From UBA2966 sp965242505 (GTDB lineage Bacteria > Pseudomonadota > Alphaproteobacteria > UBA2966), in contig OZ251449.1 of assembly GCA_965242505.1 (NCBI GenBank), positions 2,108,001-2,172,000 on the forward strand: a stretch of DNA of 64,000 nt, in the 5' to 3' direction. Each line of letters opens with the position of its first letter. The first letter of the stretch is position 1. The notes beneath the pieces were generated by a model that saw only the letters and a program-made list of their open reading frames with translations, was not told the DNA's origin and searched no databases. Below, one piece after another: positions 34,326-43,190 of the stretch. The translations under genes and the position numbers were made by a program.

Positions 34326-35216
34326 ATGGGAGTCACGGCGCATCCGCTGTCCGACGTGCTCGGCGCCGAGATCAGGGGCGTCGATCTCGCCGAGCGCCTG
34401 GACGACGGGACGATTCGCGAGATTCACGACGCCTGGATGGAACACCTCGTCCTGCTGATCCGGGGGCAGACGATCGACGATCCGCAACTCGTCGCGTTCA
34501 GCGGCCGGTTCGGGGAACTCGACGGCGCCCCCATCGGGGCGACGCCCGGCGGCAAGGTGTCCACGGGGGAGCGCAACGAGATCACGGTGATCTCGAACGT
34601 GGTCGAGGAGGGCCGTCCCATCGGCGGTCTGGGCAACGCCGAGTCCGACTGGCACACGGACATGAGCTCCTACGAGGAGCCGCCGGCCGCGTCGATGCTC
34701 TATTCCCTGGAGATCCCGTCCGCGGGGGGCGATACGAGCTTCTGCAACATGTACCGCGCCTACGAGACCCTGCCGGACGACGTGAAGGTCCGCGTGCGGG
34801 ATCTGAAGGCCATCCACGACGCGACGCTCACTTCGGCGGGCGGCCTCCGCCATGGATTCGAGCCGGTCGCCGACGTGACGAAGACGCCCGGCGCGCGGCA
34901 CCCGATCCTTCGCACGCATCCCGTGACCGGGCGGACGGCGCTGTTCCTGGGCCGGCGCGTCAACGCCTACGTTCCCGGACTTTCCGTGGAGGAAAGCGAG
35001 GCGCTTCTGGATACGTTGTGGGCCCACGCCACGGCGCCGGAGAACGCCTGGACCCACACCTGGAAGGTCGGAGACCTGGTGATGTGGGACAACCGATGCG
35101 CCATGCACCGCCGCGACGGGTTCGACGACTCGGCGCGCCGGATCATGCACCGCACGCAACTCAAGGGGGACCGCCCGTACTACGCGCTTCCCGAGGCCGC
35201 GCCGACGGCGGCGTGA
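34326..35216 (+). CDS. TauD/TfdA-family Fe(II)/2-oxoglutarate dioxygenase
   Basis: 296 residues from ATG 34326 (an in-frame ATG at 34269 is less likely). GVDLAERLDDGTIREIHDAW is the family N-terminus; WHTD carries the first His and Asp Fe ligands, and CAMHRRDGFDDSARRIMHRT the distal His plus the 2OG-binding Arg. Members hydroxylate taurine, alkylsulfates, chlorophenoxyacetates or others; the target cannot be read. It lies between yacG and tRNA-Phe. Confidence 0.92.
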   Translation: MGVTAHPLSDVLGAEIRGVDLAERLDDGTIREIHDAWMEHLVLLIRGQTIDDPQLVAFSGRFGELDGAPIGATPGGKVSTGERNEITVISNVVEEGRPIGGLGNAESDWHTDMSSYEEPPAASMLYSLEIPSAGGDTSFCNMYRAYETLPDDVKVRVRDLKAIHDATLTSAGGLRHGFEPVADVTKTPGARHPILRTHPVTGRTALFLGRRVNAYVPGLSVEESEALLDTLWAHATAPENAWTHTWKVGDLVMWDNRCAMHRRDGFDDSARRIMHRTQLKGDRPYYALPEAAPTAA

Positions 35217-35246
35217 CGAGGTCCCCCGCGGCCGCGCGGTTCCCGG

Positions 35247-35275
35247 TGGACAGCCCGGAGCGGATTCCCTATAAC
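35247..35275 (+). promoter_or_regulatory. tRNA-Phe promoter
   Basis: TGGACA (35247-35252), 17-base spacer, TATAAC (35270-35275). Transcription would begin near 35282, about 36 bases before the tRNA. Good match for a stable-RNA promoter. Confidence 0.6.
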
Positions 35276-35317
35276 CCGGCCTCGCTCGCCACTGCCGCCC
35301 GGCGGTGGGCGAGCCGC

Positions 35318-35393
35318 GCCCAGGTAGCTCAGTTGGTAGAGCAGTGGACTGAAAATCCTCGTGCCGGTGGTTCGACTCCGCCCCTGGGCACCA
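35318..35393 (+). tRNA. tRNA-Phe (anticodon GAA)
   Basis: 76 bases with CCA encoded. Acceptor stem GCCCAGG/CCTGGGC; D-arm GCTCAGTTGGTAGAGC; anticodon loop CTGAAAA (GAA); T-arm GGTGG-TTCGACT-CCGCC. The anticodon stem GTGGA/TCCTC has a U28-U42 mismatch where related genes have C-G; all other positions are canonical. Confidence 0.96.
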
Positions 35394-35424
35394 CCCTTTC
35401 TCCCCGATCCCGCTCCGAAAACCC

Positions 35425-35590
35425 CGGTCCCCATTTCTCATTCCGGGACCTCCGCATGATCGGGCGACGGGAGGCGTTACGGAGTCCGTTCATGCTCCTC
35501 TCCCCCGACGCGACCCCCACCCCGACCCTCCCCCTGCAAGGGAGAGGGAGAAGAGGGGGGAGGTCGGGAGGGGGGTGGATCGCGGCCTTG
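35425..35590. repeat. Intergenic repeat block after tRNA-Phe
   Basis: CATTTCTCATTCCGGG boundary at ~35434, then GACCCCCACCCCGACCCTCC (type B) at ~35512 and GGTCGGGAGGGGGGTGGATC at ~35560. 35591-35760 holds only upstream sequence of the next gene; no clear promoter boxes. Confidence 0.8.
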
Positions 35591-35760
35591 CAACCGACCT
35601 GGCTATGCGCTTGTGGCGATTCCCGCCATTCGCTAAGATCATCGTCGACGGACGGCTGGTCTCGGGGTCTTCGGCCCGTCGGCGTTCGCCTTTCCAGTCG
35701 AACGGTTCCCCGCCGCGGCCGAGCCGGCGCGAGGTCCAAAGCAAAGGGGTATTCGCAGGT

Positions 35761-36930
35761 ATGGCATTGAACAGATCCCACGTCGCGGCGATTGGCGCGG
35801 CATTGCTCCTTTCGAGTTGTTCATTCGTGAACGACGCATTGTGGCCGTCGCTTGCGGGCGAAGAGCCTCCTCCCAGCCCGCCGCAGGCCCAGGCTTCCCA
35901 GCCCGCCGAAAAGCCGGCGTCCGGCCCCGCGCCCGGAACGAGGGAAGGAACGCCGGCGGCGCCTCCCGCGCCTGGAACGACGAGCTTCGCTCCATCGCCC
36001 GTGACGGCCGCGCGGCCCACGGACACGCTCGTGGGCCGGAAGGTCGCGCAGTTGCGAAGCGAGCTCGAGACCTTGCGGGACAACGTCCGGCAGCGTAACG
36101 ACGACCTCCAGAAAATCCGCCGGACGACGACCGAGAACTCCCAGCGGTATCACGGCACGGTCGCCGCCATCAACGCGCGGCTGCAACTCGGCACCACGCC
36201 GGGCAATCCGGTGCTGGTCGGCCAATGGAACGCCGCGCAGTCGGAACTGGATCGGATCGGTCTCGACATCGCCGAGATGAACGGTCTGGCCAACGCGGTC
36301 GCGGCCGATTCGGCGATGGTGTCCTATCTGCTCGAGACGACCCGCGCGACGTACGGTCTGCAAGGGGCCGTCGACGAAGATCACCGCCAACTGGCGATCC
36401 TGGAGGACGAGACCAACCGGACGCTGGTCATGATCGACCGGCTGCTCAACGAGTTGAGCGAAGACGTCGGCCGCCAGACCGCCTACGTCGGCAGCGAACG
36501 CCGGAACCTGACGGCGCTCTCGCTGGCCATCAAGAACGGCGAGTATTACGGACGGAGCCTGTCGAACCTTCCCGCGGCGTCCCCGGCCGCCGCGCCGTCG
36601 GGTCGTGGCGGTGACCTCGCCGCGGCCGATCGCCGTCCTCTCGTCGTGATCCGGTTCGACCGCGCGGACGTTCCCTACCAGCAGGCGTTGTACGACGCGG
36701 TTTCGCGCGCGCTCGGGCGTCACCCGCAGGCGACCTTCGACATCGTCGCCGTGACGCCTTCGCAGGGCACGCCGGCCGAGAACGCGCTCAACGCGTCCAG
36801 GGCCAAGCGTCATGCCGACGACGTCCTGAGAACGCTGGCGGAGATGGGGCTCTCGGTGGATCGGGTCGACCTGTCGTCGACGACCAGCGCCGACGCGGCG
36901 ACCAGCGAAGTGCGCGTCTACGTGCAGTAG
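35761..36930 (+). CDS. Lipoprotein with OmpA-like C-terminal domain
   Basis: 389 residues. The signal peptide ends in the lipobox LLLSSC (Cys ~20), so it is an outer-membrane or periplasmic lipoprotein. A Pro/Ala-rich linker (res ~35-85) is followed by a long helical region with heptad character (QLRSELETLRDNVRQRNDDL) that suggests a coiled coil, and a C-terminal domain from ~300 (PLVVIRFDRADVPYQQALYD...) with OmpA-like peptidoglycan-binding fold, ending ATSEVRVYVQ. No close named family recognised. Single gene, 94 bases ahead of the convergent solute-binding gene. Confidence 0.75.
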   Translation: MALNRSHVAAIGAALLLSSCSFVNDALWPSLAGEEPPPSPPQAQASQPAEKPASGPAPGTREGTPAAPPAPGTTSFAPSPVTAARPTDTLVGRKVAQLRSELETLRDNVRQRNDDLQKIRRTTTENSQRYHGTVAAINARLQLGTTPGNPVLVGQWNAAQSELDRIGLDIAEMNGLANAVAADSAMVSYLLETTRATYGLQGAVDEDHRQLAILEDETNRTLVMIDRLLNELSEDVGRQTAYVGSERRNLTALSLAIKNGEYYGRSLSNLPAASPAAAPSGRGGDLAAADRRPLVVIRFDRADVPYQQALYDAVSRALGRHPQATFDIVAVTPSQGTPAENALNASRAKRHADDVLRTLAEMGLSVDRVDLSSTTSADAATSEVRVYVQ

Positions 36931-37024
36931 GTCTCCGCCCGCGGCCACGGGGCGGAGAAGCGATCCCGGTTCGACCGGCGCCGCCGCGCGGTCGGGAACG
37001 GTCGGCGCGCGCCGCGACCGGCCG

Positions 37025-38506
37025 TCAGTCCTCCCAATGGACCGCGGCCATGTCGTTCACGAACAACGGCCAGTTCCGCCACAGTCCCTTCAATTCTCGG
37101 CGCGCGACTCCGGCCTTCGCGAACTGGAACAGGAACCCGTTGACGCAATCCATCGCCAGCTTGCGCTGCGCTTCTCCGAGATGCGCGTGGCGCTCCTTCG
37201 TGTCGAGGGCCGCGTCCGCCCTCGCGATGATGTCGCGGAACTCCTGGTCGTCGTACTGGAAGTAGTAATCCGGGTCGGCGTAGACGTTGATGTCGTTCGG
37301 CTCGACGTGGCTCACGATGCTCAGGTCGTAGTTCTTCTGTTTGTAGACCACCTCCAGCCAGCGCGGCCATTGCATGTTCTCGATTTTCGCCCTGATACCC
37401 GCCCTGGCGAGTTGAGCGGCGATGATTTCCCCGCTGCGCCGGGCGTATTCGGGCGGCGGCAACCGGAGCGTCAGCTCGAGGCCGTCCTCGTGCCCCGCCT
37501 CCTTCAACAGGGCGCGCGCCTTGTCCAGATCATGGGCCCGGAGATCGGTGAGGTCGACGTAGGCCGGATGGTGCGGCGGGAAGTGGCTCCCGATCGGCGT
37601 GGCGTAGCCGAACTCCGACCCGTCGATGATTTCCTCTCGGTCGAGGGCGTGGGCGATGGCGCAGCGGACTCGGACGTCGTCGAGCGGCGGCCGTTTGTTG
37701 TTCGTCGAGAGGACGGTCTCGCCCTCGGTGGTTCCCTGGAGTATCTGGAATCTCGGATCGTCTTCGAATTGGGTCAGCGTCTCCAGGGCGCTGATGCGCG
37801 GAAACACGTCGACGTCCCCGACCATCATCGCCGCCACCTGGGCGTTCGCGTCGCCGATGAACCTGAACGTGACCCTGTTCAGCCTGACGTCGTCCGGGCT
37901 TCGGTAAAGCGGGTTCTTCTCGAGAACCACCGAATCGCCCTTGGTCCACTTCACGAACCTGAACGGCCCCGTTCCCACGGGACGGATCGCGTTCGTCTCC
38001 GCGGTTTCCGGCGCCACGATGACGGCCGTGCTCTCTCCCAGATTGAACAACAGGAGCGGGTTGGGTTCCTTCAGGCGAATGACGAGAGTCCGCGGATCGG
38101 GGGTCTCCAGACTCTCCATGTTCTCGAACCGGCTCTTTCGCTTGTTCGTGCTCCGCTCCGACGCGTTGCGCTCGAACGTGAACCTGGCGTCGGCGGAATC
38201 GAAGGCGCTGCCGTCCGAAAACCTGACGCCCCCCCGAAGCTTGAACGTAAAGGTCCTCAAGTCGTCCGAGACGGTCCAACCGGTCGCCAGTCCGGGTCCG
38301 ACCTCGCCGCGTTCGTCGATGCGCGTCAGTCCCTCGAAGACGTTGTAGAGCGTGATCTGGCTGATCGCCGCGGCCGCGCCCATCGTCGGATCCAGGCCCG
38401 GCGGCTCGAGGCGCATTCCCACGACGACGCCGTCCCTGGCCGCCAGGGCCGAATGGGAAATCGTCAAGGCGATGGCGATCATCAGACCGCCGGCAATTCC
38501 GTTCAT
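37025..38506 (-). CDS. Extracellular solute-binding protein, family 5 (peptide-type)
   Basis: 493 residues, start ATG at 38506 with GGGGAGGG upstream. N-terminal signal peptide LMIAIALTISHSALA. Family-5 dipeptide/oligopeptide-binding pattern: MRLEPPGLDPTM, a GLATGWTVSDDLRTFTFKLR segment, VRFSDGSAFDSADARFTFER, and RCAIAHALDREEIIDG. Binds a peptide-like ligand for ABC import in other bacteria, but no permease or ATPase gene is adjacent. The DmpA-type peptidase gene is directly upstream (14-base gap), suggesting the two handle peptides or amides together. Confidence 0.88.
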   Translation of the reverse strand: MNGIAGGLMIAIALTISHSALAARDGVVVGMRLEPPGLDPTMGAAAAISQITLYNVFEGLTRIDERGEVGPGLATGWTVSDDLRTFTFKLRGGVRFSDGSAFDSADARFTFERNASERSTNKRKSRFENMESLETPDPRTLVIRLKEPNPLLLFNLGESTAVIVAPETAETNAIRPVGTGPFRFVKWTKGDSVVLEKNPLYRSPDDVRLNRVTFRFIGDANAQVAAMMVGDVDVFPRISALETLTQFEDDPRFQILQGTTEGETVLSTNNKRPPLDDVRVRCAIAHALDREEIIDGSEFGYATPIGSHFPPHHPAYVDLTDLRAHDLDKARALLKEAGHEDGLELTLRLPPPEYARRSGEIIAAQLARAGIRAKIENMQWPRWLEVVYKQKNYDLSIVSHVEPNDINVYADPDYYFQYDDQEFRDIIARADAALDTKERHAHLGEAQRKLAMDCVNGFLFQFAKAGVARRELKGLWRNWPLFVNDMAAVHWED

Positions 38507-38520
38507 GGGACCCTCCCCCC

Positions 38521-39528
38521 TCACGCTTCTTCGGTCGCCGCCCGGCGCCGGGACCGGTAACCCGGACTGTCCCCCAGGGTTTCCGCCGCGTAAACGCCCC
38601 GGGCGATGGCGCGGGACAGGCAATCGGCGGCCTCGGCGCCGATCTCCGCCACCCGCGCGGCACCTTCGTGCGGTCCGTCGCCCGTGGCAAGCGCAAAGAC
38701 CGTATCGCCGTCGAAGGGCGTATGCGCGGGCCGCACCGCGCGGGCGATCCCGTCATGCGCCATGGTGGCGACACGCAGTGCCTGCGCGACGTCCAGGCTC
38801 GCGTTCGTCGCCACGACGGCGATCGTCGTGTTCGCCCCCGCTCCCGGCTCGCCGAAGGACTCGAAGTCCTCGCCCGCGCGCGACCCGTCCGGACGCCCGC
38901 CCCCGAACTCGTCGCCCCGTTCGAACGGCCAGGCCCAGAATGCGTCGCTCCCCGGCATCACCACCGATCCGTATGGGTTGGCCGCCACGAGGGCGCCGAC
39001 CCGCAGGCCGCTCGGCGACATGGACGACGCGCTTCCCAAACCGCCCTTGAGATCGCCGGCCGCGGCGCCGACGCCGGCGCCGACGTTGCCCAGCGGGAAC
39101 TCGACGGCGGCGGCGTCGCACGCCGCCCGGGCGAGTCCTCGATAGGGAGGCGCGGACCCCCATTCCTTGTCGCCGCCGTTCAGCAGGTCGAACAGGATGG
39201 CGGCGGGCACCACCGGCACGCGCGCGTCGCCGACGGCGAAACCTCGTCCACGTTCGCGCAACCACGCCATCGCGCCGGAAGCGGCCTCCAACCCGAACGC
39301 GGAGCCTCCGGACAGAACGACGGCGTCGACCCGTTCGACGAGGCACGTCGGATCCAGCGCGTCGGTCTCGCGCGTGCCGGGGGCGCCGCCCCGGACGTCC
39401 ACGGCGGCCGTCGCCGGCCGGTCGGGAAGAACCACGGTGACGCCCGTCCTGACCCGATGGTCCTCGGCGTTGCCGACGCGGATTCCGTCCACGTCCGAGA
39501 TCAGATTGCCGGGGCCTGGAGGATGCAC
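38521..39528 (-). CDS. P1-family (DmpA-type) aminopeptidase
   Basis: 335 residues. DmpA/BapA-like Ntn-hydrolase that self-cleaves between Gly and Ser/Thr to form alpha and beta chains. Signs: LISDVDGIRVGNAEDHRVRT, VVLSGGSAFGLEAASGAM, an LGNVGAGVGAAAGDLKGG segment preceding LGSASS, and NTTIAVVATNA, the usual nucleophile-containing strand. Removes N-terminal L- or D-amino acids or beta-amino acids from amides. Co-directional and 14 bases upstream of the solute-binding gene. Confidence 0.88.
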   Translation of the reverse strand: MHPPGPGNLISDVDGIRVGNAEDHRVRTGVTVVLPDRPATAAVDVRGGAPGTRETDALDPTCLVERVDAVVLSGGSAFGLEAASGAMAWLRERGRGFAVGDARVPVVPAAILFDLLNGGDKEWGSAPPYRGLARAACDAAAVEFPLGNVGAGVGAAAGDLKGGLGSASSMSPSGLRVGALVAANPYGSVVMPGSDAFWAWPFERGDEFGGGRPDGSRAGEDFESFGEPGAGANTTIAVVATNASLDVAQALRVATMAHDGIARAVRPAHTPFDGDTVFALATGDGPHEGAARVAEIGAEAADCLSRAIARGVYAAETLGDSPGYRSRRRAATEEA

Positions 39529-39594
39529 TTGCCGACCGCGTGACCGTTCGACCGCCGGGGAGCGTCTCTCGGGCGCGCCGGCGCCGCCCGGCCC

Positions 39595-41019
39595 CTACGT
39601 CTCCGCGAGCTCGACGCGGAACCGCGTCCCTTCGAGACCCGACTCCACGAGCCTCACGTCCCCGCCGTGAGCCCGCGCCACGTCGCGGGCGATGACGAGT
39701 CCGAGTCCGGTGCTGCCTGCGCGTTCCGATTTGACGAAGGCCCGGAAGAGGCTCTCGCGCAGCTCGTCGGCCAGCCCCGGACCGTCGTCGGCCACGTCGA
39801 TCGCGATCATTCCGTTCTCCCGGCGCGCCGTGATCTCGACTCGTCCGTCGGCGCCCGAATCCCCGCCCCGAATCGCCTCCACGGCGTTGCGTCCGATGTT
39901 CAGAAGCGCGCGGAACACCTGATCGCGGTCCGCCGACAACGGGAACGGCGAGTCGATCTCGTTGAACCACTTGACGTCGCTTTCCTCCGACAGGCCCATG
40001 GACAGCCCGACGTCCTCCACGAGGTCGCGCAGGTCGAACTCGCGTCGATGAACCTTGCCGTCGGCGCGCCCGACGAAGCTCAGGATGTTGTTGAACAGGT
40101 CGACGGCGCGGTCGATCGCCCGAACCAGCGTCGGCGCCGTGCGGCGGACCTCCGGGTCCGTGCTGTCGGCGAGTCGATCGGAGATCAACTGCGCCGTGGC
40201 CAGAATGTTCCTGAGATCGTGGCTGATCTTGGTCACCGCGGTTCCGAGCGTGGCGAGCCGGTCCTTCTGCCGAAGCAGGGCCCTGAGGTCGACCTGCATG
40301 AGCGCGAGTTCGCGTTGCGCCAGACCGATCTCGTCCTTCCGCGCCGAAGGCGCGACCGTGGCGTCGACGTCTTCGGGACGCTCGCGAAACTCCACCATGC
40401 TTCGGGTGATCCGTCTCATGGGCCGGACCATGAGCCATTGCAGGGCGACGTAGACCAGACCCGCGGTGATGAGGGAGATCGCCACCGACAGGCTCACGAT
40501 GCGCCAGGAGTAGTCGTACATGGCGGCCACGAGCGGGGCCTCGTCGAGCACGGTCTCGATGACGATCTCCGGATTCTTGCGCGAACGCCCGCTCACGTGG
40601 ATGGTGCGGTCGGGCCGCGGGCGCAGCGCGTCGAACGCGTCCCGGACCAGATCGTGAGGCATCGCGTCGCCGAGGTCGTACATGGCGTCGACGTTCCTGG
40701 GCAGGTCGTCGGCCAGCACCAGCCGCCGCGCGGCGGGTCCCTTGATGATCACCGCCTTCGCCTGGGCATGCGACAACAGCTCCCTCGCCAGGTCTTCGCC
40801 GACCAGCTTGTCGGGCGTCGCCTCGAGCGCCAGCGATGCGAGCTCGGCGGCCGCGAGCCGCCCCTCCAGGTACGCCGCGCGAAAACGGGAGATCGAGGGC
40901 ACGAAGATCAGCACCTCGGCGAGCATGACGAAGGCGATGGTGAGCAGGAGCAACCGCGCCGAAAGGCTGCTCGTCATCGATGGCCGTGTCGGCGGCGTGT
41001 TCGTCATGTCCGCCATCAT
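39595..41019 (-). CDS. Sensor histidine kinase (HAMP-containing)
   Basis: 474 residues. Transmembrane helices at ~22-42 and ~172-196 flank a periplasmic domain of ~130 residues; a HAMP follows (VRPMRRITRSMVEFRERPED). Phosphoacceptor H267 in VTKISHDLRN; N-box NIGRNAVEAI, G1 DDGPGLADEL, F-box FRAFVKSERAG and G2 GSTGLGLVIARD are complete. The dimer element is HAMP-coiled-coil; ligand unknown. No response regulator next to it, so the partner is elsewhere. It is upstream of the P1-peptidase gene on the same strand (66-base gap). Confidence 0.9.
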   Translation of the reverse strand: MMADMTNTPPTRPSMTSSLSARLLLLTIAFVMLAEVLIFVPSISRFRAAYLEGRLAAAELASLALEATPDKLVGEDLARELLSHAQAKAVIIKGPAARRLVLADDLPRNVDAMYDLGDAMPHDLVRDAFDALRPRPDRTIHVSGRSRKNPEIVIETVLDEAPLVAAMYDYSWRIVSLSVAISLITAGLVYVALQWLMVRPMRRITRSMVEFRERPEDVDATVAPSARKDEIGLAQRELALMQVDLRALLRQKDRLATLGTAVTKISHDLRNILATAQLISDRLADSTDPEVRRTAPTLVRAIDRAVDLFNNILSFVGRADGKVHRREFDLRDLVEDVGLSMGLSEESDVKWFNEIDSPFPLSADRDQVFRALLNIGRNAVEAIRGGDSGADGRVEITARRENGMIAIDVADDGPGLADELRESLFRAFVKSERAGSTGLGLVIARDVARAHGGDVRLVESGLEGTRFRVELAET

Positions 41020-41059
41020 CCGGAAGCGGCCGGCCGGCCCCAGTCGCCCCGCGACTCCG

Positions 41060-42484
41060 TCACGCCGGGAGACGCATCAGGAATCGCACCAGCCGCCGGG
41101 TCCGCCCGCTGAACAACGTGGGGGCGTAATAGCTTCCCGCCGCTCGTTTGTTCATTTCGGACAGCGTGGGATAGGCCGCCGTCATTCCCGCGAGCGCCCC
41201 GATCCTGAGACCCCGCGAGATCGCCAGCACCCAGGGCTGGATGAGGTCGCCGGCGCGCTCCGCGACGATGGAGGCGCCGAGCACGCGCCCGCGTCTGGTG
41301 GTGACGGCCTTGACCAGCCCGTCATGACGCCGCTCGGTGTGGGCGCGATCGTTCTCGGCCACCGGCCAGCGCAGAACCCGTATGTCCCCGCGCCGCCGGG
41401 CCTCCTCCTCGTCGAGGCCGACGTGCGCCAGTTCGGGATCCGTGTAGACGGCTCGGGGAATGCTCGTGTAGTCGACCTTCGCGGGCAGGCGGAACAGGGC
41501 GTTTCTGATCACGATCCCGGCGTGATAATTCGCCACGTGCGTGAACTGCGGTCCGCCCGCCACGTCGCCGATGGCGTAGACCCGGCGGTTCGCCGTTCGC
41601 AGACCGGCGCCGACTTCTATGCCCCGCGGCGAATACCGGATGCCCGCTTCGTCCAGTCCGAGTCCGGAGACGTTCGGCTTGCGGCCCGCCGCCACGATGA
41701 GGTGCGTGCCGCCGACGGTGCGGCTCCGCCCGTCCCGTTCGATGCCGATCGCGATTCCCTCGCCGTCCCGGGCGGCCGAGGTCACCTTGCTCCGGTCATG
41801 GATGACGATGCCGGACCGCCGCAACGCCGACACGACGACGCTCACGAGTTCGGGATCTTCCCTGGCCAGGGGCTCGAACATCTCCACCACGCTCACGTCG
41901 CATCCCAGATTGCGGAACGCTTGCGCCAGCTCCAGGCCGATCGGCCCGCCGCCGATCACGACCAGACGTCCCGGTTTCTCGCCGTTGTCGAACACGGTCT
42001 CGTTGGTCCAGTACGGCACCGCGTCCAGGCCGGGAATCGGCGGCGCCAGCGGGCTGGAGCCGGTGGCGATCACGAACCGCCTGGCGGCGATGCGCGTGCC
42101 GCCGGCGTCGACCTCGCGCGGAGACACGAACCGACCGGCCGCGCGGATGACGTTCACGCCCAGGGCGCGGAACCGCTCGACGGAATCGACCGGCGCGATC
42201 GAATCGATCACGTCCCGGACGTGGCCGCGCACGCGCGCGAAGTCCGCGACCGGGTCCCGGGTCTCGATCCCGAACCGTCCGGCATGGCGGACGCCGTCCG
42301 CGGCGCGCCCCGCCGCGATCAGGGACTTCGACGGCACGCACCCGTAGTTCAGACAGTCGCCGCCCATTTTCCCTTTCTCGACGAGCACCGTGTCCGCGCC
42401 CATCTGACTGGCGGCGGCGGCGACCGAGAGCCCGCCGGATCCGCCGCCGATGATGCAGAGGTCCGTATCGAGGGTCTTGGGCAT
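41060..42484 (-). CDS. Pyridine-nucleotide-disulfide oxidoreductase, mercuric-reductase-like
   Basis: 474 residues; ATG at 42484 with GGAG upstream (an ATG at 42511 is in frame but has no ribosome site). FAD-binding IIGGGSGGLS; redox disulfide in GGDCLNYGCVPSK; NAD-binding VVIGGGPIGLELAQAF; AIGDVAGG. The C-terminal motif reads TAAYPTLSE, with Tyr where dihydrolipoamide dehydrogenase has the catalytic His in HAHPTLSE, so it is not a true Lpd. The absence of a heavy-metal-associated domain argues against a true MerA. Likely a flavin disulfide reductase of unknown partner. Confidence 0.8.
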   Translation of the reverse strand: MPKTLDTDLCIIGGGSGGLSVAAAASQMGADTVLVEKGKMGGDCLNYGCVPSKSLIAAGRAADGVRHAGRFGIETRDPVADFARVRGHVRDVIDSIAPVDSVERFRALGVNVIRAAGRFVSPREVDAGGTRIAARRFVIATGSSPLAPPIPGLDAVPYWTNETVFDNGEKPGRLVVIGGGPIGLELAQAFRNLGCDVSVVEMFEPLAREDPELVSVVVSALRRSGIVIHDRSKVTSAARDGEGIAIGIERDGRSRTVGGTHLIVAAGRKPNVSGLGLDEAGIRYSPRGIEVGAGLRTANRRVYAIGDVAGGPQFTHVANYHAGIVIRNALFRLPAKVDYTSIPRAVYTDPELAHVGLDEEEARRRGDIRVLRWPVAENDRAHTERRHDGLVKAVTTRRGRVLGASIVAERAGDLIQPWVLAISRGLRIGALAGMTAAYPTLSEMNKRAAGSYYAPTLFSGRTRRLVRFLMRLPA

Positions 42485-42568
42485 GTCATGCTCCGGAAGG
42501 AGGTCCTGCATCGGCGTCGAAGCGTCGGCCGGCGCGGCTTTGGCGGAAGCGGCGGTCGTGTCCGTCGA

Positions 42569-42597
42569 TTGACTTGAGCCAAGCGAAACTTTATACA
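42569..42597 (+). promoter_or_regulatory. rpmH operon promoter
   Basis: TTGACT (42569-42574), 17-base spacer, TATACA (42592-42597). Good sigma70 match, 54 bases before rpmH, and consistent with the high expression of this ribosomal operon. Confidence 0.65.
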
Positions 42598-42650
42598 GCG
42601 TCCGCGTCCGGGGTCGACCCCGAGGGACATCGCGTCAGGGAGCGGATCGA

Positions 42651-42785
42651 GTGAAGCGCACCTTTCAACCGAGCAATCTCGTGCGCAAGAGGCGGCACGG
42701 GTTTCGCAAGCGCATGTCGTCGGTCGGCGGGCGCGCCATCCTCGCGCGCCGACGGTCGAAAAGACGCAAACGCTTGTCCGCGTAG
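42651..42785 (+). CDS. rpmH: Ribosomal protein L34
   Basis: 44 residues, GTG start. VKRTFQPSNLVRKRRHGFRK, then an Arg/Ser-rich body and RRSKRRKRLSA are the L34 sequence. Structural protein of the large subunit. First gene of rpmH-rnpA-yidD-yidC. Too short for a normal ORF listing. Confidence 0.97.
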   Translation: MKRTFQPSNLVRKRRHGFRKRMSSVGGRAILARRRSKRRKRLSA

Positions 42786-42806
42786 ACGTTCTCCGCGCAG
42801 GTATCC

Positions 42807-43190
42807 ATGGCGGCCGGCCTCACACGGCTGAAACGACGGGCGGACTTCCTTAGACTTTCGCGACGCGGGCGCAAGAGGGTGACGCCCGGTTTCGTGTTGC
42901 AGGCCGACCGGACGCCGACGGACGGCGCCGCGAGGCGAGAAGGCCCGGCGATGCGCGTCGGGTTCACCGTAAGCCGGAAAGTGGGGAACGCCGTGGTCAG
43001 AAACAGAGCCAAACGACGCCTCCGGGCCATCGTCCGGGAAGGGCTCGCGCGGCATGGCAGGCCCGGTTACGACTACGTGCTGATCGGCCGCCGGAACACG
43101 GCGTCCCTGTCCTATGGCGATCTCGTGGCCGATCTGGAATCCGCGCTGTCCCGGCTGCACGCGGACGGTTCCGCGGCGAGGAGCCCGTAG
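42807..43190 (+). CDS. rnpA: Ribonuclease P protein component
   Basis: 127 residues; ATG at 42807. Basic RNase P subunit that helps M1 RNA mature tRNA 5' ends. GLTRLKRRADFLRLSRRGRK, RVGFTVSRKVGNAVVRNRAK and RRLRAIVRE are signatures (the RNR motif). The stop TAG overlaps the region of the TTG start of yidD. A possible further start downstream is less likely. Confidence 0.95.
   Translation: MAAGLTRLKRRADFLRLSRRGRKRVTPGFVLQADRTPTDGAARREGPAMRVGFTVSRKVGNAVVRNRAKRRLRAIVREGLARHGRPGYDYVLIGRRNTASLSYGDLVADLESALSRLHADGSAARSP

Noticed and set aside
41060..42484. Dihydrolipoamide dehydrogenase (lpdA)
   Set aside because: Catalytic His replaced by Tyr and no 2-oxoacid dehydrogenase genes nearby.
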